64,000 bases of DNA from Puccinia triticina (GCF_026914185.1 NC_070568.1:4112001-4176000); one strand, 5' to 3'. Positions 11,705-24,495 are shown, counted from the stretch's first letter. Program-made: numbers and translations. Notes: generated by a model from the letters alone, not told the origin.

Positions 11705-12595
11705 CCTTGAAGTCATTGGGATCAAACCTTTGTTGCAAGTTGCTTCAACCCTATTGGATTGAAGCATGGTGGGATGTCAAGACTCAGGGCATGACCCAGA
11801 GCAAAGGAAGCGCAAGGAGCAAAACCCTAACCCCGCAAGGGGGAATGGTGAATCCGCGCGACCCCTAGGCACATGCCTATGCAAGTGACCCCAGACAATA
11901 GGAGTAGGCAATAGCTGAAACTTTGTTCTTCTTCTTTCAGCCACGTCTACATCCAACAAAGAGCTTAAGCGTCCCAAGAGAAGCACACCACCAAACAGGT
12001 AAGTTGTGCTCCTTGGGTTCGTCATAAACTGAGGAGCGAGCGGCTGATCAAATGATTAAACATCTGAATCCAGCAAGCATACGCCCAAATTCAATCCAGA
12101 CCTTAGCGGTCCCAGCCTCATCAAAAGGATCTCCAACTCTACGAGTGGTAAGTCCTTTGATGCAGAGTCACCAGAGTGTAGCGGGTCACTGACTGAGAGT
12201 ACTGTTATCATATCAGACCGCAGCAGTTCCGGAACACTTCTCACTTGTATTGGCGGACGTTAAAGTACCGAGCCTGATTGAGCACAAGTAAGAGATCAAC
12301 CAAATCTCTTTAGCTTCCGCATAGGAAGTTCCGGCACTGACTCATGATTCAGTTTCTCTTCTCAGGCAGTTGCCCCTTACCCACAATTCTGTGGTCTCAG
12401 CTGCTAAAGCAGTTTTTCTCAACCACTATCTTTTCTCATACCAGAGCCGGCTACAGTTCTGCTCTTAGGTACATGTTTTGTTTCTTTTTATTTCTGTCTC
12501 TGAACTTGTCAGATAGACCAAATCTTTTCTAATCACAAAATATATATTAGTATCGTGAAATCATTTTAACACAACCCAATATTTCCTTTGCAGTC
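11705..12595. other. non-coding stretch between copia relics
   Basis: I see no gene. Because it follows directly on a copia pol C-terminus it may contain that element's 3' LTR, but no matching second LTR is present in the window to prove this. Confidence 0.35.
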
Positions 12596-13400
12596 AGCAA
12601 ACTTTTGCAATTCCTCAAGCATCTGGGACTCTTGCACTACAATGCTGCACTTCAGGTCTTTCAATACCTGAAAGGAACCATCAATTGTGGTCTTGTTTTT
12701 CATTGCTCCAGACCAACGGCTCTCCTCTCCTCAGTCAATGCCAACTGGGTTAACTGCCCTGATTCCTGGTGATCTCATACTGGCTTTATTATCACCTGGA
12801 ACAAGCACCTTGTCTCCTGGGAATCAACCAAGCAAAGTACTGTCTTCTTCTCCTTGTCAGAGGCGGAATACAAAGCTCTCACGGATGTCAGAAAGGGACT
12901 TGCTTGGCTTCACAATCTCATGGGTGAAATTCTCCCCAATCTCCAGCTAGCTGCCTCCGTCATTCGCATCAACAACAGGGGAGCCATTGATCTGGCCCTC
13001 AGTCAGACCAGCAACGCTGAAACAAGTACAATACATGGAGCATATCTGGTAAACGTCTTTCATTGAAGATGGAGACCTACATGTCCTATTTTTCATTTTC
13101 AGCCATCCTATACATAATCAGGGCTAAAAACAAAAAATGGGACTTCTGGGTCTGTATCTTCAATGAAAAACGTTTACCAGATAGACTCCATGTATCGTAC
13201 TTGTTTCAGCGTTGAGACCAGTCAGAATGGATTTCAAGCCTTGCACCTTCACTTGTTTGGGAACTAATCCAGTTGGCTTCCATACGCCTTCAATATGTTG
13301 TGTCTGCAAGCAACACTGCGGACTTCCTCACCAAACCAGTCGGACGCAGCAACATCACTCGGGCTCTACGCCAAATTGCTGGGGACGCATCCAGCATCTC
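12596..13400 (+). pseudogene. third copia pol remnant (RNase H end), split by a MITE
   Basis: The plus strand encodes decayed copia RNase H sequence: HYNAALQVFQYLKGT, then SEAEYKALTDVRKGLAW, INNRGAIDLALSQTS, and after a 203-bp insertion the tail VVSASNTADFLTKPVGR at about 13300-13350. Stops and frameshifts break it. The order and spacing match the C-terminus of the complete copia element, but the sequence is clearly a distinct family. Confidence 0.75.
13012..13214. mobile_element. 203-bp MITE with CAACGCTG ends and 7-bp duplication
   Basis: The two ends are long near-perfect inverted repeats (about 55 bases) beginning CAACGCTGAAACAAGTAC. The seven bases AGACCAG occur immediately before (13005-13011) and after (13215-13221) the element. 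It splits the third copia remnant. The ends resemble those of the two larger hAT-like elements at 29329-33186 and 40422-43865, which also have 7-bp duplications. Confidence 0.9.
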
Positions 13401-14318
13401 TGCTTCGTGTCTTGACGCACGCAGCATGGCAGCCTGTCAGGATTCCGGCCCAGGCCCGAAAAACCCACCACAAGGCACGGGCCTCAGCCCAAGCAACAAA
13501 GGCATCACCACCCCGTCCCTGCTCTGAGAGTTGTCCAGAGATGCACCAGCAACCATATCCGCCCTCCTGAGCACCTCCTGTACAAGGCCTTTGAACAGTA
13601 AGTGACAGAATCTCCACCCTGAACCCTATCAACAACCATCTGAATCAGACCAGTCTGAACATGAAACTAACAAGCCCATTGCAACATACTGTCTACAAAC
13701 GACAACAAAATGGCCCAACCAAGTGTTGATAACAACTTGTGATAAACTGCTCGGACCCTGTGGCGCAACCAGGCCAGGCGCAATCGGTACATTCTCTGCA
13801 GAAAGACTCACCTGCACATGAACAAGAGCTTAAAAGGCTAACAATATTCATCACCCAGTTTCCTTTTCTTCAGCCAACATCACTTTCTCATCAGCTCACA
13901 CACAACCATCAAAACAAAACTTTGTAGCTCTTCCTCATTTGCCCATTGCCCTCAAACTTGACCTCCGTATCCTAGTTTCACAACATTTCTCTAGTTATCA
14001 TTGACAGCCTGCAAAGACCGCGTTCTGCATTCTTTTTCTTCTCAAACCATTCTTTTTCTTTATCTCACGGTTCTCATACACCCGTTGTATCACTTAGAAC
14101 TCCATTTTTGCCTTACCACTGCCCTTAAGGTACTTGATTGTTCTACAAAAATATCCTCTTCTATTCTCCTCTCATGCAGATCACCATGAGCTGACCAAAG
14201 TTGAAATTTAATCCTTAAGTTGTCATATTCTCACAAAATCACCGCCTCAGCTCTCACAGCCGGCCTACTTCCCGTGCAAATCAGAATGCTCCACCCATGA
14301 ATCAAGCACCGGCAGCCA

Positions 14319-14960
14319 ATGAAGACGATGGCGATGTCCCAATGTAAACCGTCAATGAGGTCAATTGATGGCTCGAAGAAGCGGCAATTCAGTCTCTATA
14401 TCATGGGCGATCACTGGGACAAATTGTGGCACACGCGACCTCCTGAATGTCTGACAGTGACACCAATAAGCTTCAGCCTAGTGGGTCCAACTTTGTTCAA
14501 TGGGACCTCATGATGGGCAAACAAAATTGGTAGGTGTTTGGCAATGGAACGTGGTTCTTGAAAACCTGTTTGGATGGCGTTCAGGAACAGATTGGCCGGT
14601 CCCTCCTTCTGGCTACAGTAGACAGCAGTATGCACCGCAGTATGCTCTGTAAGACCAACTTTTTTGACATGTACACTCACTTTTGTAACCGTTTTCACAC
14701 CGCAAGTAGAGCCAAACAGATAGTTGTGTGGGAGAAACTGAAGAGCATCAAGATGTTAGACTACTCAAGCAGCTCCGAAACCATTGCCCAAATCCTTGAA
14801 CTTCTGGACAACTTTCACTCCCTTGGTTTGGAGCTCGACCAAGAAAGCATAGGTGGCCTGGCCCTTCAATCCTCTTTGGACGCCGGCCCGGATCTTTGAC
14901 GGGAGGTGGATTGGACAATCAAGCAAGACTTTGCGAGTTCCAGCAGGACAAAGGCTCCTT
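14319..14960 (+). pseudogene. copia-type gag-like fragment
   Basis: In-frame sequence from about 14660 to 14899 (with NRFHTASRAKQIVVWEKL and LELLDNFHSLGLELDQ) resembles the central part of gag proteins of rust copia elements, which have an alternating helical pattern. A TGA at 14897-14899 in TTGA context ends the frame, and sequence after it (REVDWTIKQDF) still reads as gag. Upstream coding is fragmentary. The assignment rests on pattern recognition only. Confidence 0.4.
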
Positions 14961-15120
14961 TGGTACCGGGGTATGAGGTTTGAGTTAGCTAGGCTCTGGC
15001 TGACTTGGGGCGGGTTACTTCCTAGGTTGGATAACTATCCACAGAGTTGCAAGGATTTCAATTAGAGAGAAGAGGACCAGTAGACAAATGAAAATAGGGG
15101 AAACAGAGGAGAAAGAAATA

Positions 15121-15313
15121 GGGGGGTTCACGTTGCAAAAAAAGCAATGCTGATTTTGTCTGCTCATGCACCTGTGAGTAAGGTTTATGCCTTGCAGATT
15201 GCTTCCAAAGGGGAGCTGCCCAGCCAAAACTTTTTGCTTTCTCAGGATTTTCAAAAGCTGCATCTGCTGGTTTTGGTGGCTGATTTTTGAAATCAGCCTT
15301 ACGTGAACCCCCC
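15121..15313. mobile_element. 193-bp MITE, TA-flanked
   Basis: Inverted ends GGGGGGTTCACGT and ACGTGAACCCCCC are flanked on both sides by TA (15119-15120 and 15314-15315). The size, perfect ends and TA duplication fit a Tc1/mariner-type nonautonomous element. Confidence 0.8.
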
Positions 15314-16755
15314 TAGTAGATATGCTTTGGATGACAATATGGGCCCACACTGGGTGGATATTATAAGAGCAACCCTACGCTGGGTGATGAGAAGAGATAA
15401 AGAAACAGAGCCCTACGCTGGGCAGTTCAAAAAAATAAAATGTTGATTGATGAATTTGCTTTGCACAAAGAATTGGAGATGAGGGCTCACTGTGGTGGTT
15501 TGCAATAGGAATGCATATCTTTTGAGCAAACAACCATGCTGGAGACTCATACTTTGGTGTCTAGTGAGCTGCGGATGGTAACCCAGTAGCTGGGTTACAA
15601 CAATAAAAAGACATAGGAAAATGAAAATTTCAATAATCTATTCAGCAAGAAGTACAAAACCCCTAGCTGTTTGTCTAACATCAAAAAATGTGTAAAGATC
15701 AGGCCGTTTGGTTTGTTCTTTTTTATGGATGGTTCTTCTCCATCAGATTCAAGGTGGGGAAAATATGAGTGCTAAATTTTTCCCTGCCTGCCAAAACACC
15801 CCAAGATTACAGTTCATTCTTGGCACAACAGCATTTCTTTTCAATTTTTTGATTGGGAAAATACAATCAGTTCTTTAAAACTAAGCAGGAGTCAGTAATT
15901 AAGCACCTCTCTGAGCATACAATTGTGGGCCAGTATAGAAGAAAAGCCTTTTTGAAGCCCATGCATGGACACTATCCTTCAAAATAGAATCAGGGGGACC
16001 CTTGATCTGGCTCTCATGACATCAAAGTTTATCCTCTGTGCAGTGGAAAGAAGCTTCTCTTCCCTTTGCCCAGTCTGATAGAGTATGTCTGATTTTAGCC
16101 ATTGCAAACCCCGAACCAATTTAATTTTGCTGTCCAGATGCAGGCTAAATCTTAACTGTGACCAAGTAGCTTTTGGAAAAGAAGAAATAAGATTGATGCA
16201 TTTTAACAAGACAGGGGCTAATTTTTCTGCACATGATTCAGAAGGGGTATTGCACTGTTTCAAAAAATAAGCATGCCTACAGATCTGGGATTTCGCCATG
16301 CGCCTCTAAGTATATCAAAGTTAAGGATGTTGATGTGAAGTCCCCGCGCACCACGGGGTTTCACAAGGAATATCACAAGCAAGCACGATCCAAGTACTTA
16401 GCCACATCTCCCTTCCAAGTCCTAGCCGGTAGAGATCACTGTCTACATATCTCTCCCGGCTAGGTAAGCTGTTTCCTATTTCTTCCCTTGCTCATTGCTG
16501 CCATGATGTTGTACTTATGAGAGATCACTGTCTACATATCTCTCCCAGCTGAACCCTAGAAATACAGCGCAACAATTGGAACTAGAAAGTTCATAGGCTC
16601 TCCGCCCCGTCTCCGCGCCCCTTCCGAGTCATCTTCAGTGAGGGTCTACAGGACCCTTACAGTTGCGGTGTGAAAAATTTGAAGAAGGATAATTGCTCTT
16701 TCATGAATAGGGAGCTTCCTTGTTCCGCCCTTCAACAGTTTTATTTTGGAATGAT
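15314..16755. other. intergenic stretch with diffuse repeats
   Basis: No supportable gene. Near 15350-15420 a short motif CCTACGCTGGG is repeated. At 16430-16460 and 16520-16550 the sequence GAGATCACTGTCTACATATC occurs twice, which suggests LTR debris. No target duplication or second LTR could be found. Confidence 0.35.
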
Positions 16756-17989
16756 TTAGATGACTGCCAGCTGTTTTTGCGGTGGAAGATCAGCTTGGTC
16801 GAGTTCAGATGGTACAACCCCTTTTTCCAAAGCAAGTTTTGTATCAAAGTTATCTGAATTTTTTGACTCCTGCAGGAACCTTGATTCTATTTGACCTTTG
16901 AATCTTGAAGAAGTTTTGGCAGCGGGCCAAAAGTCTAAAGTAAACGTCTTGATAGAGTATGAAGATGGTTAGAACGGGACAAAACGCGTGAGGTAATAAG
17001 TTGGCCTCAATCAATGAATGAACATACCAGAAAGTAGAACGTCAGCAGAAAAGCAACAGACCATTCGCATATGGCGGATGCAGATAGCAGTAGATTACCG
17101 CGCCACGTGGTAGATTTGCCTCCGCATGTCATGTACTAAGAGGTAGTTCAACGTAAATCAGAATCGGGAAAAAACCCCTTAGCAAGATATAAAGTCCCAC
17201 AAACCAAACTTCCAAAAACGACACCAAGGACTGCAGAGATCGACACGATGGAGAACTTGAGTAAAGCGTTGCGCTTCAAATGTGCCCGATCGGGGTATTC
17301 TTTGTGGAGAAAGAAAACCTCAGCAACTTGACTGAACGAGCTGATTGCTATAAATATCATGAACGTAAACGTAAAACACCAATGAGCGGTCGGATGGTTG
17401 AATGTATCCAAGAACCTGGAAAAATTATTGACCCGAATTGATGTTGGTAGCATACTTAGGAGTAATTGGACAGAAGATTTAGGTAACCTACGATAACATC
17501 ATGAGGGAAAAGCCGCCTAATATGCCGTTAAGCGCGGTGGAATACCCCCAAAATCGCTGCCGCTTCCCAACCACTTGTGGTATACGTTGGTGATGTCTCA
17601 GCCATCTTTCGGCGAGTAAAGTAATTGAATAAAATAAGAAAACCAAGGTGCATCCGGGCGTGAACCAACTCAGATGGGCTGCGCCAATATCCGCTGAGAA
17701 TAATTCAACTTTTTTCAGCAATGGTTTTCCCGTCCTGAGCTGTCCTATAATGGATCAAATGATTCTTACATATAAATAGAATGCTTCCTTCATCCGGCCG
17801 ATATTTCTGTCCATGAGCAGATACAAGCCAAAATAATAGCAATCCAACCAGCATCCCGAACCACACCAAACCCGTGATGAGCGGAAGCCTAAGGAGGAAG
17901 CGCATACGCCGCTCAATGCCTATAGAAAAGAAAGATATTTTTTCTCGCAAGGCTTACCATACGTAGGCTCCATACGTGATGAACTTCAT
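16756..17989 (-). CDS. Frag1/DRAM/Sfk1-family membrane protein, copy 1
   Basis: Six exons on the minus strand give a 287-residue protein: 17989-17958, 17888-17770, 17693-17492, 17415-17205, 17135-17028 and 16947-16756. All joins are GT-AG and keep frame. The protein has about six hydrophobic segments and the family's landmarks: a P-L-I...VWFGML first helix, FI-SDIGAAHLSWFTPGC after the second intron, AERWLRHHQRIPQ, and ICEW before the last helix. Family members (PF10277) are multi-span proteins of plasma membrane or endomembranes; yeast Sfk1 and vertebrate DRAM are relatives. The exact role here is unknown. The exon phases and landmark residues match the paralogue at 22722-23960 exon for exon, which fixes the start and splice sites. 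The C-terminal 45 residues are hydrophilic and differ from copy 2. Confidence 0.85.
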
Positions 17990-18551
17990 TATTTGAATCG
18001 GGATGAATCAGTCAATCAGGTTAAATTCGGCGAGAAATTGTTGAGCAGGAGCGCATTGACTACGAGCTCGAACAATCATACCCAAGGAATATACTCATGG
18101 CTGTGGCCCACAATGGTGAACAAAAAAGGAAACATTTGGGCAAAGGGATTTTGTGGTATCCTGCGGCCCATTTAGGATGAGTTGAATCACCATCTCCGTG
18201 CTATCAAAAGGTTACACAGGGCTGCACTACATACATACGTACACATCTCTAGCTCATACCTTCGGGTCTTCCTGAGTCCTCACTCAGAGTGGGAGGATGC
18301 TAAGATGCTTACTTACCCTTGGAATGCTCTATGTAATGTACTTGTTCGCCTCGAATTCACAGTCCAATATGTTTTTGACGGGAATCAAGTCGGGAATTAC
18401 ACCTCTTGGAAATGAGTTGGCCACATGTCCTACTAGGAACACCCGAAAGCGGTGGCTGCCGCCAAGCTAGACACTTGCAGATTGTCACCTGCAGCGTGAA
18501 GGAATTCATTGTAACTCGACATGAAATGTAGGCATACACTACGATGCGGTT

Positions 18552-18589
18552 GCAGACAGGTTGGTGCAGGCGACCACCAACCTGTCTGC
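18552..18589. repeat. 15-bp-arm perfect hairpin
   Basis: GCAGACAGGTTGGTG is followed after an 8-base loop by its exact reverse complement. It lies in the 790-bp gap between the first Frag1-family gene and THG1. The function is unknown; it may be the core of a very small repeat. Confidence 0.6.
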
Positions 18590-18779
18590 CCTGAGTTCGA
18601 CAGCGCGGACAGATTGGTGGTGGGGGATTGGTCGGGCCCCCGTTGGCCTGACACATTAGCGGGTGGTCCAACCCTGCCAGCATGGGCCCAATATGTATCA
18701 CTGCAAAACTCACGTCTGGTGATTATAAAACTTAATTCAAATGATTGAGACCACGTTCCCACAAAAAGAATGACTTGAT

Positions 18780-20378
18780 TTATTCAGATATGTGAGATCC
18801 AGGGCCCGTAGTCCACCACTGATCCTTCACTAGATCCTGATGAACTACACACACTGAATTCGCCGCGTCGTTGGAATCGGACTGAGTCGGCTGTTCTTCC
18901 GTTAGCGGACCCGTGTTCGATTGGGGGAGTGATACTGAGAATTCTGACGTCTGTTTTCGTGTTTTTGAACATGTTGAAAATGGTTCAGGATAATCAAGAT
19001 GAAACCCAAGTCGTTGATAAAAATCACTGTCAGCGCACAACTGCAGGTTTCCTTGATATAAACAAGATCAGGCCGAAATTGGGCGATGTGGAGCTTACAT
19101 TGACATCTTTTCCAAGAGTGTGGCCAGTCGCCCCAGGTTTTGGGTCAATGCCGAGTTTCGTCAAGGAAGGCCAAATCAAGATGGAGCCTTTCTTGAAGAT
19201 TTCGGGTTCATTATTGTAATTGATTTGGAATCTATCGAACAAAATCGAGTGTTTGTCCTTGGAAAACGTGCCTTTCAGGTCGCCATGGGCTTCCTGAGTC
19301 GTCCTGTTTCCTTGTTGCACCAATGCCCAGAAAGTTGTGTTGTATAAGTTATTGATGTGGGCTAGTCGCGTCCCCAAACAAATGCGTTACAAATCAGCAC
19401 CGGTCAAGCTAGTAAATTATTTGGGATATGGAACTTGACATACCGTCAACTTGCCTCCATTTGAAGTAATCTTGCAGCTCTCGCAAGGTGGCGTATTGGA
19501 TTATTCTTGTTTTCGTGATGATAGGTGAATCATGGCGTTTTTTATTATTTAAAAAGGGATGAATTCAGAAAGAATGATTGTTAATCCGGCTGAAACAATT
19601 GTTACCAAGGAAAAAAGACTGATAAGCTAAGATTATAAGTTGGACTAAGGAGAAGGAATGGAATGATCATTGGGCTCACCTTCCATCAAAGGTCGGTAAA
19701 TTATCGATCGAAAGCGGACTTTCAGGAAAATACTCTGACCATAGATGGATGTATGCGGCCGTGAAAGTGGATAAAACAGTCGTCAAAAGCTTGCTATTTT
19801 TGCGGTGAACGAGCAGGAGCAAGGTAGGACACATCAGTGATTAGTACATGTAAGTAACCAGGCTTGGCATGGATTCACCTGGATCTTCGATTATAAGCTT
19901 GACAGTTTCTTCCAAATGCAAAACTGAATTCATCGCTTTGTCCGTAGGCGAGGATCATGCCGGTAGACGATTTCTGGATGGTTTTCTTCGATTTCTTTTC
20001 CGATTTGGAGCTGGAATATCCTCTCCCAAGGTCTGACTCGAGTACTTGGATTGCTGCTGCATTCATTAGATTTAAGGCTTTGATATCGTTTGGTTTTTTG
20101 AATCCATGAGCCTGAGAAAATCTGTATTCAGATTTTGATACAGTCTTCAGTAACAACGCAATAAGTCAAATAGGCAAATGAAATCCACATAGGAAATTGG
20201 CACCCCGACTTCCTGGCGCTTGGATCAAGAAGAGCTAGCGACCGACCACCTGAACAAAAGTGCGAAAGACTAACTTAGTGAATCCCTTCCCATCCAATCG
20301 AATCACCAAAAATGTATTTGGAAGTAATCGATCATCTAGTTCAGCTTCACGAACGTAGCCAAAGCGGGAGTTGGCCAT
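18780..20378 (-). CDS. THG1: tRNA-His guanylyltransferase
   Basis: Six minus-strand exons (20378-20275, 20121-19879, 19793-19680, 19505-19444, 19361-19099, 19040-18780) splice in frame to about 348 residues. The enzyme adds G-1 to the 5' end of tRNA-His by 3'-5' polymerisation. Landmarks: MANSRFGYVR start, metal-binding Asp29 in IRLDGKGFTK, HGFKKPND, the second catalytic pair in YGQSDEFSF (about residues 97-100), a segment YFPESPL and the signature HINNLYNTTFWALV. The start chosen is the family's MANS; an upstream in-frame ATG at 20441 is possible. Two oddities: a basic Ser/Lys insert at about residues 70-87, and a long low-complexity C-terminus ending in VVHQDLVKDQWW. The last intron (19098-19041) is the least certain join. 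It stands alone, with Frag1-family paralogues on both sides. Confidence 0.92.
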
Positions 20379-22721
20379 TTTGCTGTCGGTGGACTTGCCT
20401 TCGGCCTGGTGGTTCGTTTCCTCGATGGTGTTTCGCTGCAACCAGGAAGACGTTTGATAGGCGGAATCGGGCCGCGCACGGGCTAGCCCGCTTCAAACCG
20501 CAGCTTACTTGGATTTTTTTCAGTCAGCCACACTGCCCTAACTTAACCCAAGTCCCCCCTGGTGGGCGCTGTGGCTGGCGGCGAAGCCGCCCCTCCCTCT
20601 CCTACGGAGAGCGCTCCGCGCGGGTCCCCCGGACCTCCGTTTGAGTGGCTTTGTTAAGCTAGCACACTGCCTAAATTGAGCCTGCAACTTACACATGTGG
20701 CCAAAACTCATCATAATTTTCCAATTCCTAGCTTCCTCACCTCTCACTTTTTCTCCCCTCAACTTTCTCAGAATATGTAACTCCTCAATCAACAATCACA
20801 ATCCAGAAGTTTCTGCCTGCTCAAAGCCAGTATGGCCAGACAGCTTTATCTTTTCCCAGCAATCATTATCAGTGAAACACCATTGACAGAATCAAATGTG
20901 AATTGAAATTTCCAGAAGCCAAAAGATTTATAAAACAAGAATAAATTTTCAAAGGAAGCAGCAAAATGTTTAGTTTCCTTAGGATGCTGCAACAAATGAG
21001 AAAATTCACAAATTTTGGCAATCTACCCAGGTACCCATTGGTTGAAATATCTTGGGTAAAAATAAGGTTAAGCATCATACATCAATACCCTGTGCCACTG
21101 GGACTCCTCAGCCTATCCACTTGAGAGACCTGTTAAGTCAATAAGAAAACACCTGCAAGAGTGTGTCCAACCTTGACCTTTGGATGATCCAATGACTTCT
21201 TTTTATTTCTCAGGAATAGACCTCACAACAATGACCACTGAGTGGCCAGTTTTTGATATATTTACTTGTAAAAATATGTACAAGACAGCTCATATTAAGG
21301 GCTACAAGTGGGGCTTTGTATTGAAGGTTGAGAGAGAGAGAGAGGCAATAGATAAATAAATACAAAAATAGAAAAGGTGTGATTTTCTGCGCAAAAGCCT
21401 GTCAGCCTCAGGCAAAGAATGTGACTTGATTCCTGAGCCTCTCCTTCAGAGACGCTTTGCAACTCCTTGGAGAGGCTTGATTAAGCTTGCACCTGCCACG
21501 GGTACCCAGGTGTTAACTTAACTAAAGTCTAATTCCCTCTATTGGAGGAGGGAATTATGTGCTAAGTCAACCCAGAAGCCTGAGAGAATTATGAAAATAG
21601 CATTTTTCAATCCTTTCTGGAGGCGCCATTTCTCACTGGGCAATGAAAATTTGAGTTACAAAAACTGCACAAGATCATGAAGAATGTTTCTGCATATTAC
21701 AGCTTTTTTTTCAGGGCCTTGAGTGGCCAATAAATTCATTTTTTGTGACTGAGATGTGCCTGTTTCATTGTGTATTACACATTTTGTACTGTACAGAATC
21801 TGAAATTGATGATGTTGAAGCTCTGATTGAAGCTAAACTAGAGGAGTTTAGGATGATAAAAAATAGTGGAGAGATGTGGACAGCTTGGGCCATCCCAGAA
21901 TTGAAAATTAGAGCAAAAAAAGGTGCAGGAGCTCATGTGGGAGGTTGGTTTTAAAAAAGTCACCACCAAAAGGCCTAATTTTCTACTTCCATGGGGCCTA
22001 CATAGCCTTTAAGTGCATCCTTTGGAGGTTGCTTTGCTCCCCAATGAGATACTTAGCTAAGTTAGACCTGGGTTCCAAGTGCCAGCTCCAAATTGATCTG
22101 ATTTACTCCTTTAGCAAGAACCAGGAAAAAATTACAATACTGCAAGAGATAAAATTATTGATTGGAATATATCTTTGAGAGAAAAAGAAGCAAAATCAAC
22201 TGAAAGAATAAAAATAATTATTGATTATTGGGTATGATGATGGGTTCAAAGGTATTAATTCGCCATCAAAAGAGGAATAATTTTGTGTGTGCAGAATAAG
22301 TTAGGCATACTGTGTATGGGTGTTACGGGGCAGAGCTAATATGTAAATCAATGGCTGATAAAATAAAGCATGTTAAGATTGTAGGAGATGTGATTATCTA
22401 GGATGGTGTAACACGTCCAGGGTTCCTCCGGGCCTCAAATTTTGATTTGGAAGGTGTTTCCAGATTGACAGGAAGTCTTCTGCTGTACATTTCAGTGACA
22501 TTCCAAAGATAGATATAAAAGTTGGAATAAAAGAAATGATGTTGATAAATATCATGCTTCCTCCCCCTTGGCCTGCTTAGGTGACTATGGTGTTTGATTA
22601 ATTGGCATGACTTGTGCCAAGTAATTTGGCTTGGAAGACCGCAGGTCGCGGGGCCAAGGGATTTAGTTTGAAAAAGCGCGAGGGGTTCTGTCCAGCAGTT
22701 GAGATTTAAGGGTCTTGTTCC
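20379..22721. other. intergenic stretch, repeat-rich
   Basis: Besides the short repeat at 20542-20658 and a diverged copy near 21440-21492 (CTCCTTGGAGAGGCTT), I see no supportable gene. An open stretch at 21795-21954 on the plus strand (acidic, ESEIDDVEALIEAKLEEF) looks protein-like but has no start, no recognisable family and no clear splice partner. Confidence 0.35.
20542..20658. repeat. short dispersed repeat with CTTAAC/GTTAAG ends
   Basis: This 117-bp GC-rich block begins CTTAACCCAAG and ends GGCTTTGTTAAG. Related copies or halves occur at 21440-21492, 27283-27345, 27868-27918, 28737-28805 and 39393-39484. The two last copies lie in the terminal regions of the 11-kb transposon. It behaves as a small mobile or frequently copied unit. 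Confidence 0.6.
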
Positions 22722-23960
22722 CTATCTCTCACCCACTTTCATGTGGGCTAAGTTGGTAGCTGGATCAGCAGATTCAGGTTGATCCAGACCTTCGAAATCG
22801 ATTTTAACATCAGTGAATGCTGAATTTTTCATTTTCTGCGTCGACCTGGACGCCATTTGACTCAATCTGGGAGAAGGCATGGCAGCCGGCCAAAAATCTA
22901 AAGCGAACGTCTTCATATGTTGAAGAATAAGGACGAATGAGCTGAGCACTCAGGGGTAGTACATGGCTTTTTGTATGAAAGAATGGACATACCAGAAAGT
23001 AAAAGATTAGCAGACAAGAAACAACCCATTCGCAAACTGCGGCCGCCGACAGAAGTAAATCATCGCTCCTTGACTTCACCACACCTCCGCATGACAGATA
23101 CTAGTGGCAGTTGATCAAGATGAATCAGAATCGGCATCTGATTCAGTACAGAAAGAAGATGACTGAAGAAATATCTCACCAGAATCCCAAAAGCAATTGC
23201 AAGAGGTGTAGCAATTAACAGAAAGAAAAATTTTATCGCAGCATTGCGCCTCAAATGGGCGCGATTAGGGTATTCTTTGCGAAGAAAATATACTTCAATA
23301 GCCTGGCTGAACGAGCTGATTAATATGCATATGGCGAACATGAAGGTAAAGCGCCAGTGAATATTTGGGTACTCGAATTTATCCAAGAATCTGGACAGAT
23401 AACGCTTCATAATCAATCTTGAGTGTTCATTAATTGGGAAGGATCAAATTGGATGTTAGGTAACTCACGACAGCATAATCAGGGAGAGCCCACCGATGAT
23501 TCCATGAATCGTTGTGGAATATCCCCAAAACCTCTTCCTCTTACAGCTCACTTGCGGTATACGGTCGTGATGTCTCAGCCACCGCTCCGCGAGTAGAGTC
23601 ATTATGTAAAATAGGGCTACTAGAGTGCATCCCGGCGTGAAAAAGCTCATATTGGCTGCACCAACATCCGCTAAAGATCGTCCAGCTTTCATTAATGCTT
23701 CTTTTTCTTACCTGCCTTGCAAGGAGTAAAAGTTCTTACAAATAAATAAAATACTTGGTTCATCGGGTCGATATTTTTTCCCGTTGGCAGACCCAAGCCA
23801 AAGTAGCAGCAAGCCAACCAATGTCGCGAACCAACCCAGTGCTGCGATGACAGGAAGCCTAGGCAAGGAAATAGGTCAGCGGTTCAGGAACTTAACTAGA
23901 TGAGCTTCTTTCTTTTTGGAAAGCTTACCATACGTAGATTCCACATGTAATGAACCTCAT
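22722..23960 (-). CDS. Frag1/DRAM/Sfk1-family membrane protein, copy 2
   Basis: Six minus-strand exons: 23960-23929, 23858-23740, 23670-23469, 23390-23180, 23100-22993 and 22910-22722, 286 residues, all GT-AG. The first five exons have the same lengths as in copy 1 (32, 119, 202, 211, 108 bases), with all intron phases identical. Landmarks are VWLPVIAALGWF, FI-SDVGAANMSFFTPGC, AERWLRHHDRIPQ, SAAAVCEW and a closing TFALDFWPAA before a divergent hydrophilic tail. Same family and caveats as copy 1. The pair is a duplication about 6 kb apart in the same orientation with THG1 between. Introns have diverged strongly while exon lengths have not, which suggests both are under selection. Confidence 0.86.
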
Positions 23961-24495
23961 TTTTGACTCGGAATCTTTTAAGCTTAAGGCGGTGAGTAGT
24001 CTTAAGGCAGAATCATTGGCATTGCTTAACGGATCCTGTCCAGCAATGGTACATATGTATATAACTTTAAGTGCGCTCTCGAGTAAAAAGGGAGTAATAA
24101 CAAGTCACGTAGCGCTATAGTGAGTCTTTCATAAATATGTAGTCCTGCCAGCGCCTTGGCAATGAGTTGAGTGACTTTCTTCTTTGCCAGAGCAAAGGAC
24201 TTTGCATCGGGCAACCTTATATATGTACTGTCGGCAGCAATAAATTGCAAGAGATTACAAGCGATATGTTGTGAATTATTGTGACATCCGATGAAGCTTT
24301 GGTGGACCTGATCAGATGTCAGGCAAAAATACTAATTGTCCAGTTGAGTCGTGAACTTTGCCATTTCTGTTTCCAAGCGATATCCCATTCTTTCCCTAGG
24401 AGTCGATGCAACAGGATGCAACGCTCAAAAGCCACGATAATGTGGGAGGTCACAAATCCATATGTACGCACCACAATGGCGTGGATCTGTGTGAA

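Noticed and set aside
16329..16660. Possible LTR starting TGTTGATG and ending CTTACA
   Set aside because: The flanking five bases do not match and no second LTR exists in the window.
18552..18589. Bacterial-type terminator hairpin
   Set aside because: The context is eukaryotic, there is no following T-run, and neither flanking gene needs such a signal.
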